A stretch of 64,000 bases of DNA from Paenibacillus planticolens. GTDB lineage: Bacteria > Bacillota > Bacilli > Paenibacillales > NBRC-103111. Shown here in pieces: positions 53,200-63,200 of this stretch. The stretch lies in NCBI RefSeq assembly GCF_013141725.1, contig NZ_WHNZ01000042.1, forward strand, positions 248,001 through 312,000, in the 5' to 3' direction. A program made the position numbers and the translations under genes. Each line of letters opens with the position of its first letter. Position 1 is the first letter of the stretch. A model generated the notes under the pieces. It was given only the letters and a program-made list of their open reading frames with translations. It searched no databases and was not told the DNA's origin.

Positions 53200-55659
53200 C
53201 TATTCAAGTATTTTCTTAGCCAAAGCCGCAAGGTCCGCGATGTCGATCTTACCGTCGTTATTCAAATCGGCATTCTTGTAGCTGGACCAGTCCGGATCAG
53301 CGGAGGTTTTGCCGTAGGCTGCCGCAACGATTGCCAGGTCACCCACAGAGTAACTGCCGTCGCCGTTCATATCGCCCGGCTGCGTGCGAATCACTGCATC
53401 GTTAAATGTCTGCAGGGCTGCATTCAACGTACTTACTGCCTGCTCAACTTGATCCTGGGTTGCCGCAGTGTTATCCGCTACAGCCTTCGCCTGATCGATT
53501 GCCGCCTGCAGCGCTGCTTTGGAGCCCGCCGGATATTGACCTGCACGGGTTCCCTCAACGGCAGCGTCATGCTTGCTTTGTGCATCGGCAATTAATGTGT
53601 TGAGAGCCGTTTTGTCAACTACAACGCTGTTCAGCTGAACCGTATAAGACGTGCTTCCCAGTTCATTTTCGACACCGGCTTCATTGGCAACGACTGCCTT
53701 GGACAAGGAAATCGTAGCGGCTGCAACCTGCGTATCGGATTTTGCTTTCCAAGACAGCTTCAGAAGACTACCGTCAAGATGGGCGTTTTTTCCAATTGTT
53801 GCTACAAGGAGCCGAACTTCCCCTTGCTTCTGAACCTTGTCGACGATCACGACTTCAGTCGGCTTCACGGATTCGGCCGATACGTATTCCAACTGACTCG
53901 GATCATAAGTAAACGTTAAGTCCTGGGCATAAATATTTTGATCCATGCCGCTCAAGCCATAATTCAGATCAAAGGCTGCTCCTTTAGAAGCTGCCGCCGG
54001 GCCTGCAAGAACAGCGCCCTTGGGCTCGGTCAATCCCGCTATGGCTGCCGTCAACGTGTTTGTTGCGTCCTTCACGTTATTTACGCCATTAATATCATAG
54101 ATTCTTACGCCCAGAATATCATTGGCTGCCTTTCGGGCCGCAACAAATTTGTTCCAGCTGTCAGGAGTGTACTTATCCTTGGAGGAATCCTGAGGAAGAT
54201 TACTCAGCTGCTTTTTCAATTCGAAACGGGCTACACTGCCGATCATCGCATAGTAGGACATCTTTGCCGTATAGTTTGTATTTCCCGTGCTGTCGGCCGA
54301 CATGAAGATATGCGCACCCTTTCTGGCGTTGAAGGTGCTTGTATCGCTGACTCCGTCAAAGGCGTACACGCTCAGCTTGCCGCCATTGCCCTTGCTGTTC
54401 TCGAGCAGGAAATCAAATTGATCCGCCTGCCAATCAGCCTGCTCTCTTTGGATTTCAGGCAAATTCGCCATGGCAGCCGTCCAGCCGTTTCTAACCAGTG
54501 CCACATGTGCATTAGGCTTGTTATCCCAATTCGTTTTCGTCCAGCCTGGATTCTTCGAGCCGTCCGGTAAATAGTACGGCAGTGCGTTCGGATCATAATT
54601 CGGATTGGCCACAAGATCGGAACGTGTGTCGGATTCGGTAAATTGGATTTCATCGCAGACGGCGGCGAACTTATTGAAGGTCTCTTTAAACACGTTCAGG
54701 TCGAGTGAAACCGCGTTCCTGTTCTGCATACCCACGACGAAGGTTGTACCGTCTTGCTTCATCTGCTGATAGATAGGCTTCAGCATGGTGATGGTGGCGC
54801 TGCGCTTTGGCTCATAGGGTTTATCGGCGTCGTAAAAGTCATTGTATACAAACGTCCAGTTTGCTCCCAATGCTTTGTTGTATTTCGAGGCTGATGCAAA
54901 GGCCTGCCTGATATACTCACTCTCTGCCAGTATCCTGTCTTCACCGGTCAGATCCGGTCTTTTGAAAATACGACCCCAATTGCTGACCTGGTAATCACCT
55001 TCATTACGGATATAGCCTGTATAGTCATCAATAGCCTCGTTGACCACATCCCACGAGTAGATGACATCGTTGTAAGAGGCGAATTTTTCAAATACAACTT
55101 TGATATAGGAATCGATTCTAGCCAGCATAACCTCCCTGCTTGCCCAGGGCTTAGTGGTTGAAAATCCTTCATGGAAGAAAGCTTCCGGCGTCTGGTTGTG
55201 CCAAAGGAGCGTATGACCTTTGATCTTGACCTGATCGTTAGGCCCCCGGGTTTTGTTCAAATTCCTGACATTGTTTAAGAAAGCCTCTTGAGAGGTTGTT
55301 GAGGCAAGTATAGCGATCTTATTTGCCTTATCAATCGCAGCCGTACGCTCTTCATCGCTGGAATAGGCTGCGTTTACAGCGCTGTTATATGCTGCAGCCG
55401 ACTGGCTAGAGCCAAACAGAGATTGCGGCTTTAATTCATTAGCCGGGGCCCAGCTGTTATAGTGGTGCTGCAGCATGCTTTGCGGATCGCCGCCCCCAAA
55501 AAAGCTGTTCATCACATGAAATGAACCGAACTTAAAATAGTTTTGAAAAGTCTGGTAAAGCGATGGAAGCTCAGGCTGATAGTTTGCCGAAGCAGGCTGA
55601 ACTAAAAAAGTCATCAGCATGGTAACCATAAGTGATAATGCTATTATCTTATTTCTCAT
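53200..55659 (-). CDS. GH10 endo-xylanase with cohesin, FIVAR repeat and dockerin
   Basis: 819 residues: signal peptide (cut after QPASA, ~25), GH10 barrel (~30-490), a helical FIVAR-like segment (~495-547), cohesin (548-678; YAQDLTFTYDPSQLEYV, QGEVRLLVAT), FIVAR repeat (679-761) and dockerin (762-819; DMNGDGSYSVGD, DLNNDGKIDIAD). Catalytic residues are the acid/base E208 (SWDVVNEAID) and nucleophile E342 in IQFTESD, where the usual motif is TELD. KGHTLLWHNQTP is intact. No carbohydrate-binding module is seen. AGGAGGAAGG precedes the ATG. It should cut beta-1,4-xylan outside the cell. A GATAC palindrome lies 112 nt and a cre-like site 262 nt upstream. Confidence 0.93.
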   Translation of the reverse strand: MRNKIIALSLMVTMLMTFLVQPASANYQPELPSLYQTFQNYFKFGSFHVMNSFFGGGDPQSMLQHHYNSWAPANELKPQSLFGSSQSAAAYNSAVNAAYSSDEERTAAIDKANKIAILASTTSQEAFLNNVRNLNKTRGPNDQVKIKGHTLLWHNQTPEAFFHEGFSTTKPWASREVMLARIDSYIKVVFEKFASYNDVIYSWDVVNEAIDDYTGYIRNEGDYQVSNWGRIFKRPDLTGEDRILAESEYIRQAFASASKYNKALGANWTFVYNDFYDADKPYEPKRSATITMLKPIYQQMKQDGTTFVVGMQNRNAVSLDLNVFKETFNKFAAVCDEIQFTESDTRSDLVANPNYDPNALPYYLPDGSKNPGWTKTNWDNKPNAHVALVRNGWTAAMANLPEIQREQADWQADQFDFLLENSKGNGGKLSVYAFDGVSDTSTFNARKGAHIFMSADSTGNTNYTAKMSYYAMIGSVARFELKKQLSNLPQDSSKDKYTPDSWNKFVAARKAANDILGVRIYDINGVNNVKDATNTLTAAIAGLTEPKGAVLAGPAAASKGAAFDLNYGLSGMDQNIYAQDLTFTYDPSQLEYVSAESVKPTEVVIVDKVQKQGEVRLLVATIGKNAHLDGSLLKLSWKAKSDTQVAAATISLSKAVVANEAGVENELGSTSYTVQLNSVVVDKTALNTLIADAQSKHDAAVEGTRAGQYPAGSKAALQAAIDQAKAVADNTAATQDQVEQAVSTLNAALQTFNDAVIRTQPGDMNGDGSYSVGDLAIVAAAYGKTSADPDWSSYKNADLNNDGKIDIADLAALAKKILE

Positions 55660-55770
55660 CGTGATTTCCTTCCTCCTATATGAGATTCATTACTGCAATC
55701 TTTTTCTCCACCATTTCATCCGATAGTAATTCTCAAAAGAGGACTAAAAATAGCACCCTCTTTTGGTTTT

Positions 55771-55785
55771 GATACATTTTGTATC
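55771..55785 (-). promoter_or_regulatory. GATAC-N5-GTATC palindrome upstream of GH10 gene
   Basis: GATAC-ATTTT-GTATC (plus strand), 112 nt before the GH10 ATG. Confidence 0.6.
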
Positions 55786-55884
55786 AGATATTGCATATCC
55801 TCCCCAATTCAGTGGCCATCCTCCAAGTGCCTTCAAGTAAATGTCCCCATAACTTTCAATTCATGATCTTGTCTACCATTTGTT

Positions 55885-56060
55885 CATGTTCTGCTTTCCC
55901 CCTCTATTGGTTAAACGTACTGATTACGCTTACATCATTTATTGTATCAGCGTCACAAGCGGGCCGCTATGGCGTTGGCCCGCATTCCTTTGCCCCCTAC
56001 CAGCATTCATTTAACCCATTATGAAAACGAATACAATATTTTTACAGTTTCTAGCATTAT
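55885..56060. repeat. Upstream repeat module, copy B
   Basis: Homologous to copy A (52600-52790). It includes the cre-like site at 55921-55934, then GAGGGGGAAA and ATGAACAAATGG followed at once by a stop in the minus-strand frame, so the leader gene is dead. Confidence 0.65.
55921..55934 (-). promoter_or_regulatory. cre-like site, copy B
   Basis: Minus-strand TGTAAGCGTAATCA, full match to TGNAARCGNWWWCA, ~262 nt before GH10. Confidence 0.5.
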
Positions 56061-56095
56061 TCTGCGCTCGCCAAAAATTTACTGCTAAGTTTCAC

Positions 56096-56160
56096 CTATT
56101 CAAGTATTTTCCTGGCCAAAGCCGCAAGGTCCGCGATGTCGATCTTGCCGTCGTTGTTCA
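56096..56160 (-). pseudogene. Orphan dockerin C-terminus
   Basis: Reads LNNDGKIDIADLAALARKIL then E and stop. It is almost identical at DNA level to the end of the GH10 gene (53200-53265). A second dockerin gene, or a duplicate of GH10, has been lost upstream. Confidence 0.85.
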
Positions 56161-56329
56161 ATGCCAGTATGATATTGATCTTTTTCTTATAGTTGGCCGA
56201 ATTAGGGGCTCCCTCCTGCTACAACCATATTATATTTGAGGAAATAATCACCAAACAATATACATGTTTTTACTTAGTTACCCGCTGTTGACAAGATGTA
56301 AGCGTTATCCACTAATCTATCCCAATAGC

Positions 56330-56563
56330 GTTATATAACCGACAAGTTCTCGAAACGAGGAGATCTCCGGGCGTAAAGTACAGGTAATGCATTCAAAAGC
56401 AGATTCTTGGATCGATTGGAGGACGACCGCCTTTATTATAAAGCGGAGCGATTTTCTCCAGCACAATCGAATCATCGACATGTTCGAAATAATCAATGAG
56501 TTCCGCGTCAAAACCGAGTGTATTATAGTAGTGGTAGTGCAGCAGTTCAAGCTGCAAGTCCAT
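56330..56563 (-). pseudogene. Transposase N-terminal fragment (DUF772-like)
   Basis: From ATG 56563 with AGGTG upstream, the frame gives LELLHYHYYNTLGFDAELID, YFEHVDDSIVLEKIAPLYNK, GGRPPIDPRICF and then TGA; the next residues in frame continue MHYLYFTPGDLLVSR. RPP-x-DPR-x is the DUF772 start of IS5/IS1182-type transposases. Premature stop, no catalytic domain. Confidence 0.6.
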
Positions 56564-56564
56564 A

Positions 56565-57057
56565 AAATGCACCTCGCGTAATGGTTTTTGGATGGTCGGG
56601 ATACCTCCATTTTACCATTTTTAGCTGAGGTGCGTTTTTGTTTGTTAGCCGATTTTTTGAGCTATTTGAACAGCCTCTTAAAACAGTTATGGGACTGCTT
56701 CGGCATTTCCCTTTTGCTTACGCAATCCGACATGATGAAGCGCAGCGGAACCCCGTCCTGGTTATTATGCTTTCTATACGTTATGGGTCTTGTCAGCAAC
56801 TGCTCTTCGGTGGTGCAGATGGCCAGTTTCGCGGACAATGACGCGATACTCAAAGCCATGTTTCAACCATGGAGAATGGCTCAGTATACACTGAGTTGGT
56901 ATTTTTCGAGTTCCAACGCATGGACGACCTTTGGCAAAAAACGCGTAGCGCGGCTTCAGCAAGATGAAGTTACTTTCCTTCAAAATCATAAGCATACATT
57001 TCCTTAAGCCCGTGACCCATAATAGACAGCTTAACATCCTTATCCGAATAACTAGCT
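56565..57057. other. Degenerate stretch, probably insertion-sequence debris
   Basis: Frames of 65-139 codons overlap on both strands without ribosome sites. Context (transposase fragment on one side, orphan signal peptide on the other) suggests debris, but I cannot assign a family. Confidence 0.35.
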
Positions 57058-57159
57058 TTAATTTAAATGTAGCATTTCCTCTTTAGCAAAAACAGTCCCC
57101 TGGGACACTCCAAGGACCAGGATGACGATCGACAACAGTATTAAGAATGTACGTTTCAA
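57058..57159 (-). pseudogene. Orphan signal peptide with stop (33 codons)
   Basis: From TTG 57159 the frame gives MKRTFLILLSIVILVLGVSQ, GTVFAKEEMLHLN, stop. Basic N-terminus, hydrophobic core and VFA cleavage site are a textbook signal peptide. Likely the truncated start of a secreted protein gene; a real tiny exported peptide is less likely. Confidence 0.5.
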
Positions 57160-57186
57160 TATGCGATTCGTCCCTTCATTAACTGA

Positions 57187-57214
57187 AGAGGAAGGCGCAG
57201 AAGCGCCCCCCTCT
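57187..57214 (-). terminator. Hairpin after the GH3 gene
   Basis: AGAGG-AA-GGCGC-AGAA-GCGCC-CC-CCTCT. Strong stem with internal loop; T-tract weak. Confidence 0.5.
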
Positions 57215-57236
57215 TTACTCCACTTTTATCAATTGT

Positions 57237-60200
57237 TTATTGCTGAAGCCAATTCGCTACAATCATACGTGCTACTGCTGCTAATTCAAGAATCGTAATC
57301 TCATGATTATCGAACAAATCAGCCTTCTCTACCTTATCCCAATCAGGTTGATCTTTCTTAACACCGTAATATTTAGCAAGTATCGACAGATCCTGAATCG
57401 TAATGGAGGTCTCTCCAGGTACAAGAGTCACAATCTTCGTTGTGAATGTTGATGTAGCATCATTCAATGTTACTACCGCTGCATCAACCATCGACTGTGT
57501 AGCTCCACTGTAGATCTTCACGTTGTTCGCTGCATCAATAGCTGCTTGAAGGTTCATGATTGCAACTTCTGGATATTGACCGATTTTGTTGCCCGCTGTA
57601 GCTTTAGAAACCTTAACTTGAGCTGCAGCAATCGCTTGATTTAATGCTTCTAAATCAACTGAAGGTGAAGTCGTTGGATTCACGCTAGCTCTGAATGTGC
57701 TCACTGCTGTCGTTAATGTCGACACTGCTAAGTTCACATCAGATTGTGTTACCGTAATACTATCACGGACACCGATTGCAGCATCAATCGCAGCTTGAAG
57801 TGCAGCCTTCGTACCCGTTGGATATTGACCCGGCGCTGATCCTTCCACTGCAGAGTTCAACACTTGCTGAGCATCTGTAATTGCTGTATTCAATGCCGCC
57901 TTATTGATATGGATAATCGAACCAGTGAAGCTTGTAACTGCATTATCCAATGTAACAAGTGCATTAGCAACGTCAGATGGTGTCGAAGCTCCATTTTGCA
58001 CCACTACTGATGCACTATCAATTGCAGCTTGTAAGATTGCTTTGGAACCAACTGGATATTGGCCCTCTTGATTTCCTTCAACCGCTGCATTAAGAAGTGC
58101 TTGCGCGGCTGCAACTGAAGCAATCAATGCCGACTTATCTGCCTGCACAACTTGTATGCCAACCGTAGCCTGAGATGTGTCGAGTAATGAATAATGGTTC
58201 TCGTCACCGACCATTTCCTGCTTGGTTACAGCAACATTTGTAGTCCCGGCAGCGGCATTAGCCTTGGCTTTGCCGTGAAGAACGAATAAATCCCCATCAC
58301 CTGTTAAGAATGTTCCTGGGATTCCCATAATAATCAGGATTTCTCCAGCTTCCGGTTTCACAGCTGTCTCAAGAACTTGGAGTCCAGTCCGTAAAGAAGT
58401 AACTGAACCTGCTTGCAAGACGTTGATACCATTATTCAGTGAAGTAGCAAACTCAATCATAGCCGGATCGTACTTTAACTCCGCACTTAGAATATTAAAA
58501 TTATGAGTCAACCCAGTAACGCCAACCGGAAGGTTAACCTCTTGACCCACGACCACTGGCGATGAAGGGCCACTAATGCTGGCCTTTGCATCAACTTGAG
58601 GTGCTGATCCTTCCGATCCAGGTACGCTTAAGTGAATAGGAGTACTTACTACATTGTTAGTTCCATCAGAAATCGTATACGTGTACGTGATTTCTCTTGT
58701 GTAGACAGATTGAGTAACACTACCTGTTGCAGAGAGGATACTCGCATCATTTGAACCGTAGCTGATGGTATACGTTGGAGTGATGCTATTAACGAGTTGT
58801 ACAGTGTTTGATCCTTCACTAAATTGTACGCTTTTGGGTAATAGCGTTCTAACATATTCAGAAACTTTGGTTGCAGCATTAAGTTTCATTTGAGCTGGAG
58901 TGACCGGTAGTGCATCATTTGTATTCAGTACCTGAACATATTCTACATAGGTATCTATTACTGGGCTACTAGCTGTGTTCTTCGTTGCGAATAGTCCCAA
59001 TTTGATATTGTTAAGGCTTAAATTAATTGCTGCACCTACATTTGTATAATTAATGCCATCCAACGAATATGAGCACTGGTAACTATTTCCGGTCTTAGCC
59101 ATTCTTAGATAAACGGTTAAAGCGGCGTTTCCATTGGCATTAACAGCACTTGTTCCAGATGAAGTGAATACCTTATTGACTTCACGTCCAGATTGGACTA
59201 GAATACCACTTCCGTTGTTTTCGGCATCCAGCTTTACATAGTTATCCTCATCCTGCCAAGCTAAGAACGCAAATTGTTGATAGGTTGCAGATGGTGCTAC
59301 AGGATAGTGGACCTTAGTAACAATATCCCAATCACCACCAGCAGGGGCTGTAAATACGTTATTCCAAGCGGCATTTGTTTGATAGATATCCCCCGTTAAT
59401 GTAGGAAGACGTAGTCCCTTACCTTGTACTAATGAGTAATTAGCAGCATCTTGTTTAAGAATTGTCCAGAAGTTTGACAAATTCTCAGATGTTGTATTAA
59501 CAAAGTTGAAGCTTTCAGCCCGATAATTAAGCTTAAAGGTATATGTTGTTGTACCGAAAGGACTAGTTATAACAGCAGTGGCATTGCCAGGAATGGTTGT
59601 TGCTTGGTTCACGAAACACGTTAAACCATCTCCACACTCTACTGAGTACTCGTAATCTCCAGGCAATGCATCCTTTGGTACAACTACATCATAGGTTGTA
59701 ATGCGCGGATCAAACCCTGGAATATCTACTCCACCCTTTTGGATTTTATCCGCCACAGGATTTAATGCATCAATGCTTGCAATTCTCAAGTATTCAAAAG
59801 ATACATTGAGTGCATTCGCGCTTACATTACCATTAGTTGCTATTAGGCCTAATTGTGGTGCAGCGAAATTCACTGCAGCTGTTCCGGAATAACTAGACCA
59901 AGTGACACCGTCAGCGGACCATTGTGCTGAAATCGTCCCATTGTTTCTAATCAGACGTAAATACATCTTTGTGTTGCCAGCTGAATTTGTGTTGCCCGTA
60001 ACTACGGTCGCTGTTCCATTGACGACATTATACAATGCAATTCGGTTTGTAGTTCCCGTAGAACGTTCATAAACAAGTTTTACGTAATTAGAGTCATCTT
60101 GATAATAGATCAACCCGCCTTGCTGATTGTTAACAGTAGGAGTGGCTGAAAAATTCATAGCAGTCTGCGATACGAAATCGCCAATCGCTGGCTGCATAAC

Positions 60201-63200
60201 TAAGTTCTGAACTGCATTTACTGCTGCCTGTTTTGTTCTGATAGTCACTCCAGTATTCGTGTCGAAAGAATAATCCGAATCTTGTCTTACGATGGAGTAG
60301 TGACTATCTAAAGCTGTTGCTCCTTTGAATTCAGCACTTACCGGTGGCCGACCAAAACTAACTGTATAAACCCTACTAAATGTTGAATCGGTTACTGTAA
60401 TCTTTGCTGTTCCAGGAATACCATTAGCTTGCACGATTGTTACAACGCTATCGGCGTTAGCAGAAGTAGCCGCTACCACTGGAGCTACATTCTGTTCGAA
60501 AGGAACTACTACATTATACTGCTTTATGGAAGGATCAAAACCGCTAACTGTAGTCCCATTAATCTTGAGGTCTTTAAGAGTGATAGCAGGATTAACATAG
60601 ACTATAAAGTCAGTTGAACGCTGTTCTCCTGCATAACTAACGGTTGCGGTAATCGTTGCGACGCCAGCTGCGACAGTAGTGATTTGATCGCCAGCTACTG
60701 AGACCACCCCAGGTCTATTGCTGCTATATGTTACGGTCATTCCAGCTGGCATAGCTTTGCTGGAACCCTTGGCAATATATCCATATAGCGTATCATCATT
60801 CATTGCAACCGTGACTTGTGGAAGTACAGTCTTTCCTTTGTCGAAGAATACCCGAGTTGGGATATCTAATGCCACGTCACTGTCCTGACGAGGTTTTGCT
60901 GTTACAACACTTAACTTAGAAGCTAATGAGCCTGTAACAAAAATATCCTTGTTAAGTTTAATATCCGCATCTGCACTCGATGTGCTGAACTGCAAATTGT
61001 ATCTGCCTGTATCCATAACCCATTTGCCTGCTGCTTCATCATAAAAACGTAAGTCTGGCACTTTAACGGTTATGGTAACTGGAACTGTTTGCCCTGCATT
61101 TACCATTACTTTCTTGAATCCAATAAGACGTTTGATAGGACGTTGATTAACACCTGTTTGGGTAGAGTCTGGTGTTGAAGCATAAAGCTCTACAATATCA
61201 TTTCCGTCTCTATCACTTGTATTCGTGACTTTCATAGAGACATTGATCGTACCGTTAGCATCAACAGAATCCCCTGCGCCTAAACCAGTAACTGTCATAT
61301 TGGAATATGCGAAGTTTGAATAGCTCATTCCATATCCAAAACTGTAGAGAGGAGCTCCTCTTGATCCATCATAATACATATATGTGCGACCAGGGGTAGT
61401 AACCTTTGTGGATGCACTTGTATTATTACCTGTTTTATAGGTATCAGGTCCAGGTGTAATTCTGTAGCTTCTTATGCTAGGGAATTGGTCATTCTTGAAC
61501 CAAAGGGTTGATGTACGCCCACTCGGGTTATATTTACCTAGCAAAACATCTGCTAGTCCCAATCCCTTAACTTGACCGTTGTATCCACTCCATAACAGGG
61601 CAGGAACATCTGCAGATAAAGTTGATAGGTCGTCTGGGCTGGTACTTTCAATAACGGTGACCGTTTTAGGATTTTTCGCGGCAACAGCATTAGCCAGCGC
61701 CAGCTGCGCTCCTGGTAATGTGTTATTAGGGTTTGTATTGCCGCCTCTATCACTATCCTCAGCAGCAGTTGCTTGTTCTGTGCCAAGAGCAACGATAGCT
61801 AAATCATAACCTGAAGCAAGATCAATCGCTGCATTATCTAGTGTCGTCATACCTGCATAAGTTGTACCAGTATTGGTGAAGCCCTTTTTCCAGTCAACCA
61901 CAGCATTGGGATTGATTTTTTGAATTTCTGCTTTGATACCATTATAAGGGTTTACCATTTTAGCGATGCCGCTAGCGCCGGAACCTGAAGAATAACCACC
62001 TAAGAAAAAGCTATTATTTGTTGTATTGTAGTTAGCATTAAGACCATACACGACAACTTTAAATTCACCAGTTGAAGGCACATTGATTGGAAGCACTGGT
62101 TTGTTACCATTTGATGCGACTAGATTGTTTCTTAACAAGATCAAGGATTCTGCTGCTGCTTGACGAGCAATATCAGATCTTTCTTGAGTCATGTTCTTAC
62201 CGTCACCGCCGGTACCCGAATTAAACGTCCACAAGCTTCCATTTCCTAAAGCAGTTCTTCTAGCAATTGCATCATCATACCAGGAAACTTTGTTTGTCGA
62301 TGATTGAATGATGCCTGCTGCATTTCTAACCGTATCATCAAACTCGCCCAGTTTCATTCGAGTAGTATACAGATCAAGCAAATCTACATCTATCGCATTC
62401 TCTGTGAATATGCCTGAAGGAGTAGGAAGTTTTGCTGCTACTGCTCCTGGAAGTTCTGCGCCATAGCTAGAGCCGGCATACCCTGCATTACATACTAGAT
62501 TCGTACCAAACATTGCAGCCCATGCGTATCCTTCTTGCGTAGTCATTGCCCTGGTCATTCCAGGATACATATAGTTCTGTCTGGATGGTGACACAGCCAT
62601 AGCTATACTATCGCAGTCCGTTGTTACATAACCGGAGAACCCAAAGGTTTGACGAAGAAATGTTTCCATTAAATTTCGGTCTAATGTAACCGGTGTACCA
62701 TTAACACTATTATAAGAGCTCATAATAGAGGTAACATCCGTATTTTTAATAATCTCTCTATAAGGTTTAGTATAGAACTCTCTGAGCTCCCGACCTGTTA
62801 CATCAGAGCTGCCATTCAGACGGTTTACTTCAGAATTATTCGCAGTATAATGCTTTATGGTACTTACAGTCTTTAAGTACCCATTGGGATCAATTAGGCT
62901 ACCGTCCATATTCTTACCTTCCAGACCATTTACAAACTGCCCGGCAATTCCAGCTGTTAACAAGGGATCTTCAGAAAAGGTTTCATCCGTGCGTCCCCAA
63001 CGCGTATCACGAGCTAGATTGATAGTTGGTGAGTAAAAGGTTAACATACGGTCACTATCAGGAGCTGTTTCACGAGCTTCATCACTAATAGCCGTTGCTA
63101 CTTTGTGCATAAGCTCTGGATCCCATGAACTTCCCATGGAAAGCCCAATTGGATATGAAGTTGCATTATTGATGGTTGTCGCGTTACCAGAAGCATTAAG

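Noticed and set aside
53185..53595. Plus-strand 136-codon frame over the end of GH10
   Set aside because: Antisense to the dockerin and FIVAR repeat; the dockerin reading is unambiguous.
56588..57007. Plus-strand 139-codon frame
   Set aside because: No ribosome site; Cys/Phe/Leu-rich composition and surrounding transposase debris suggest a chance frame.
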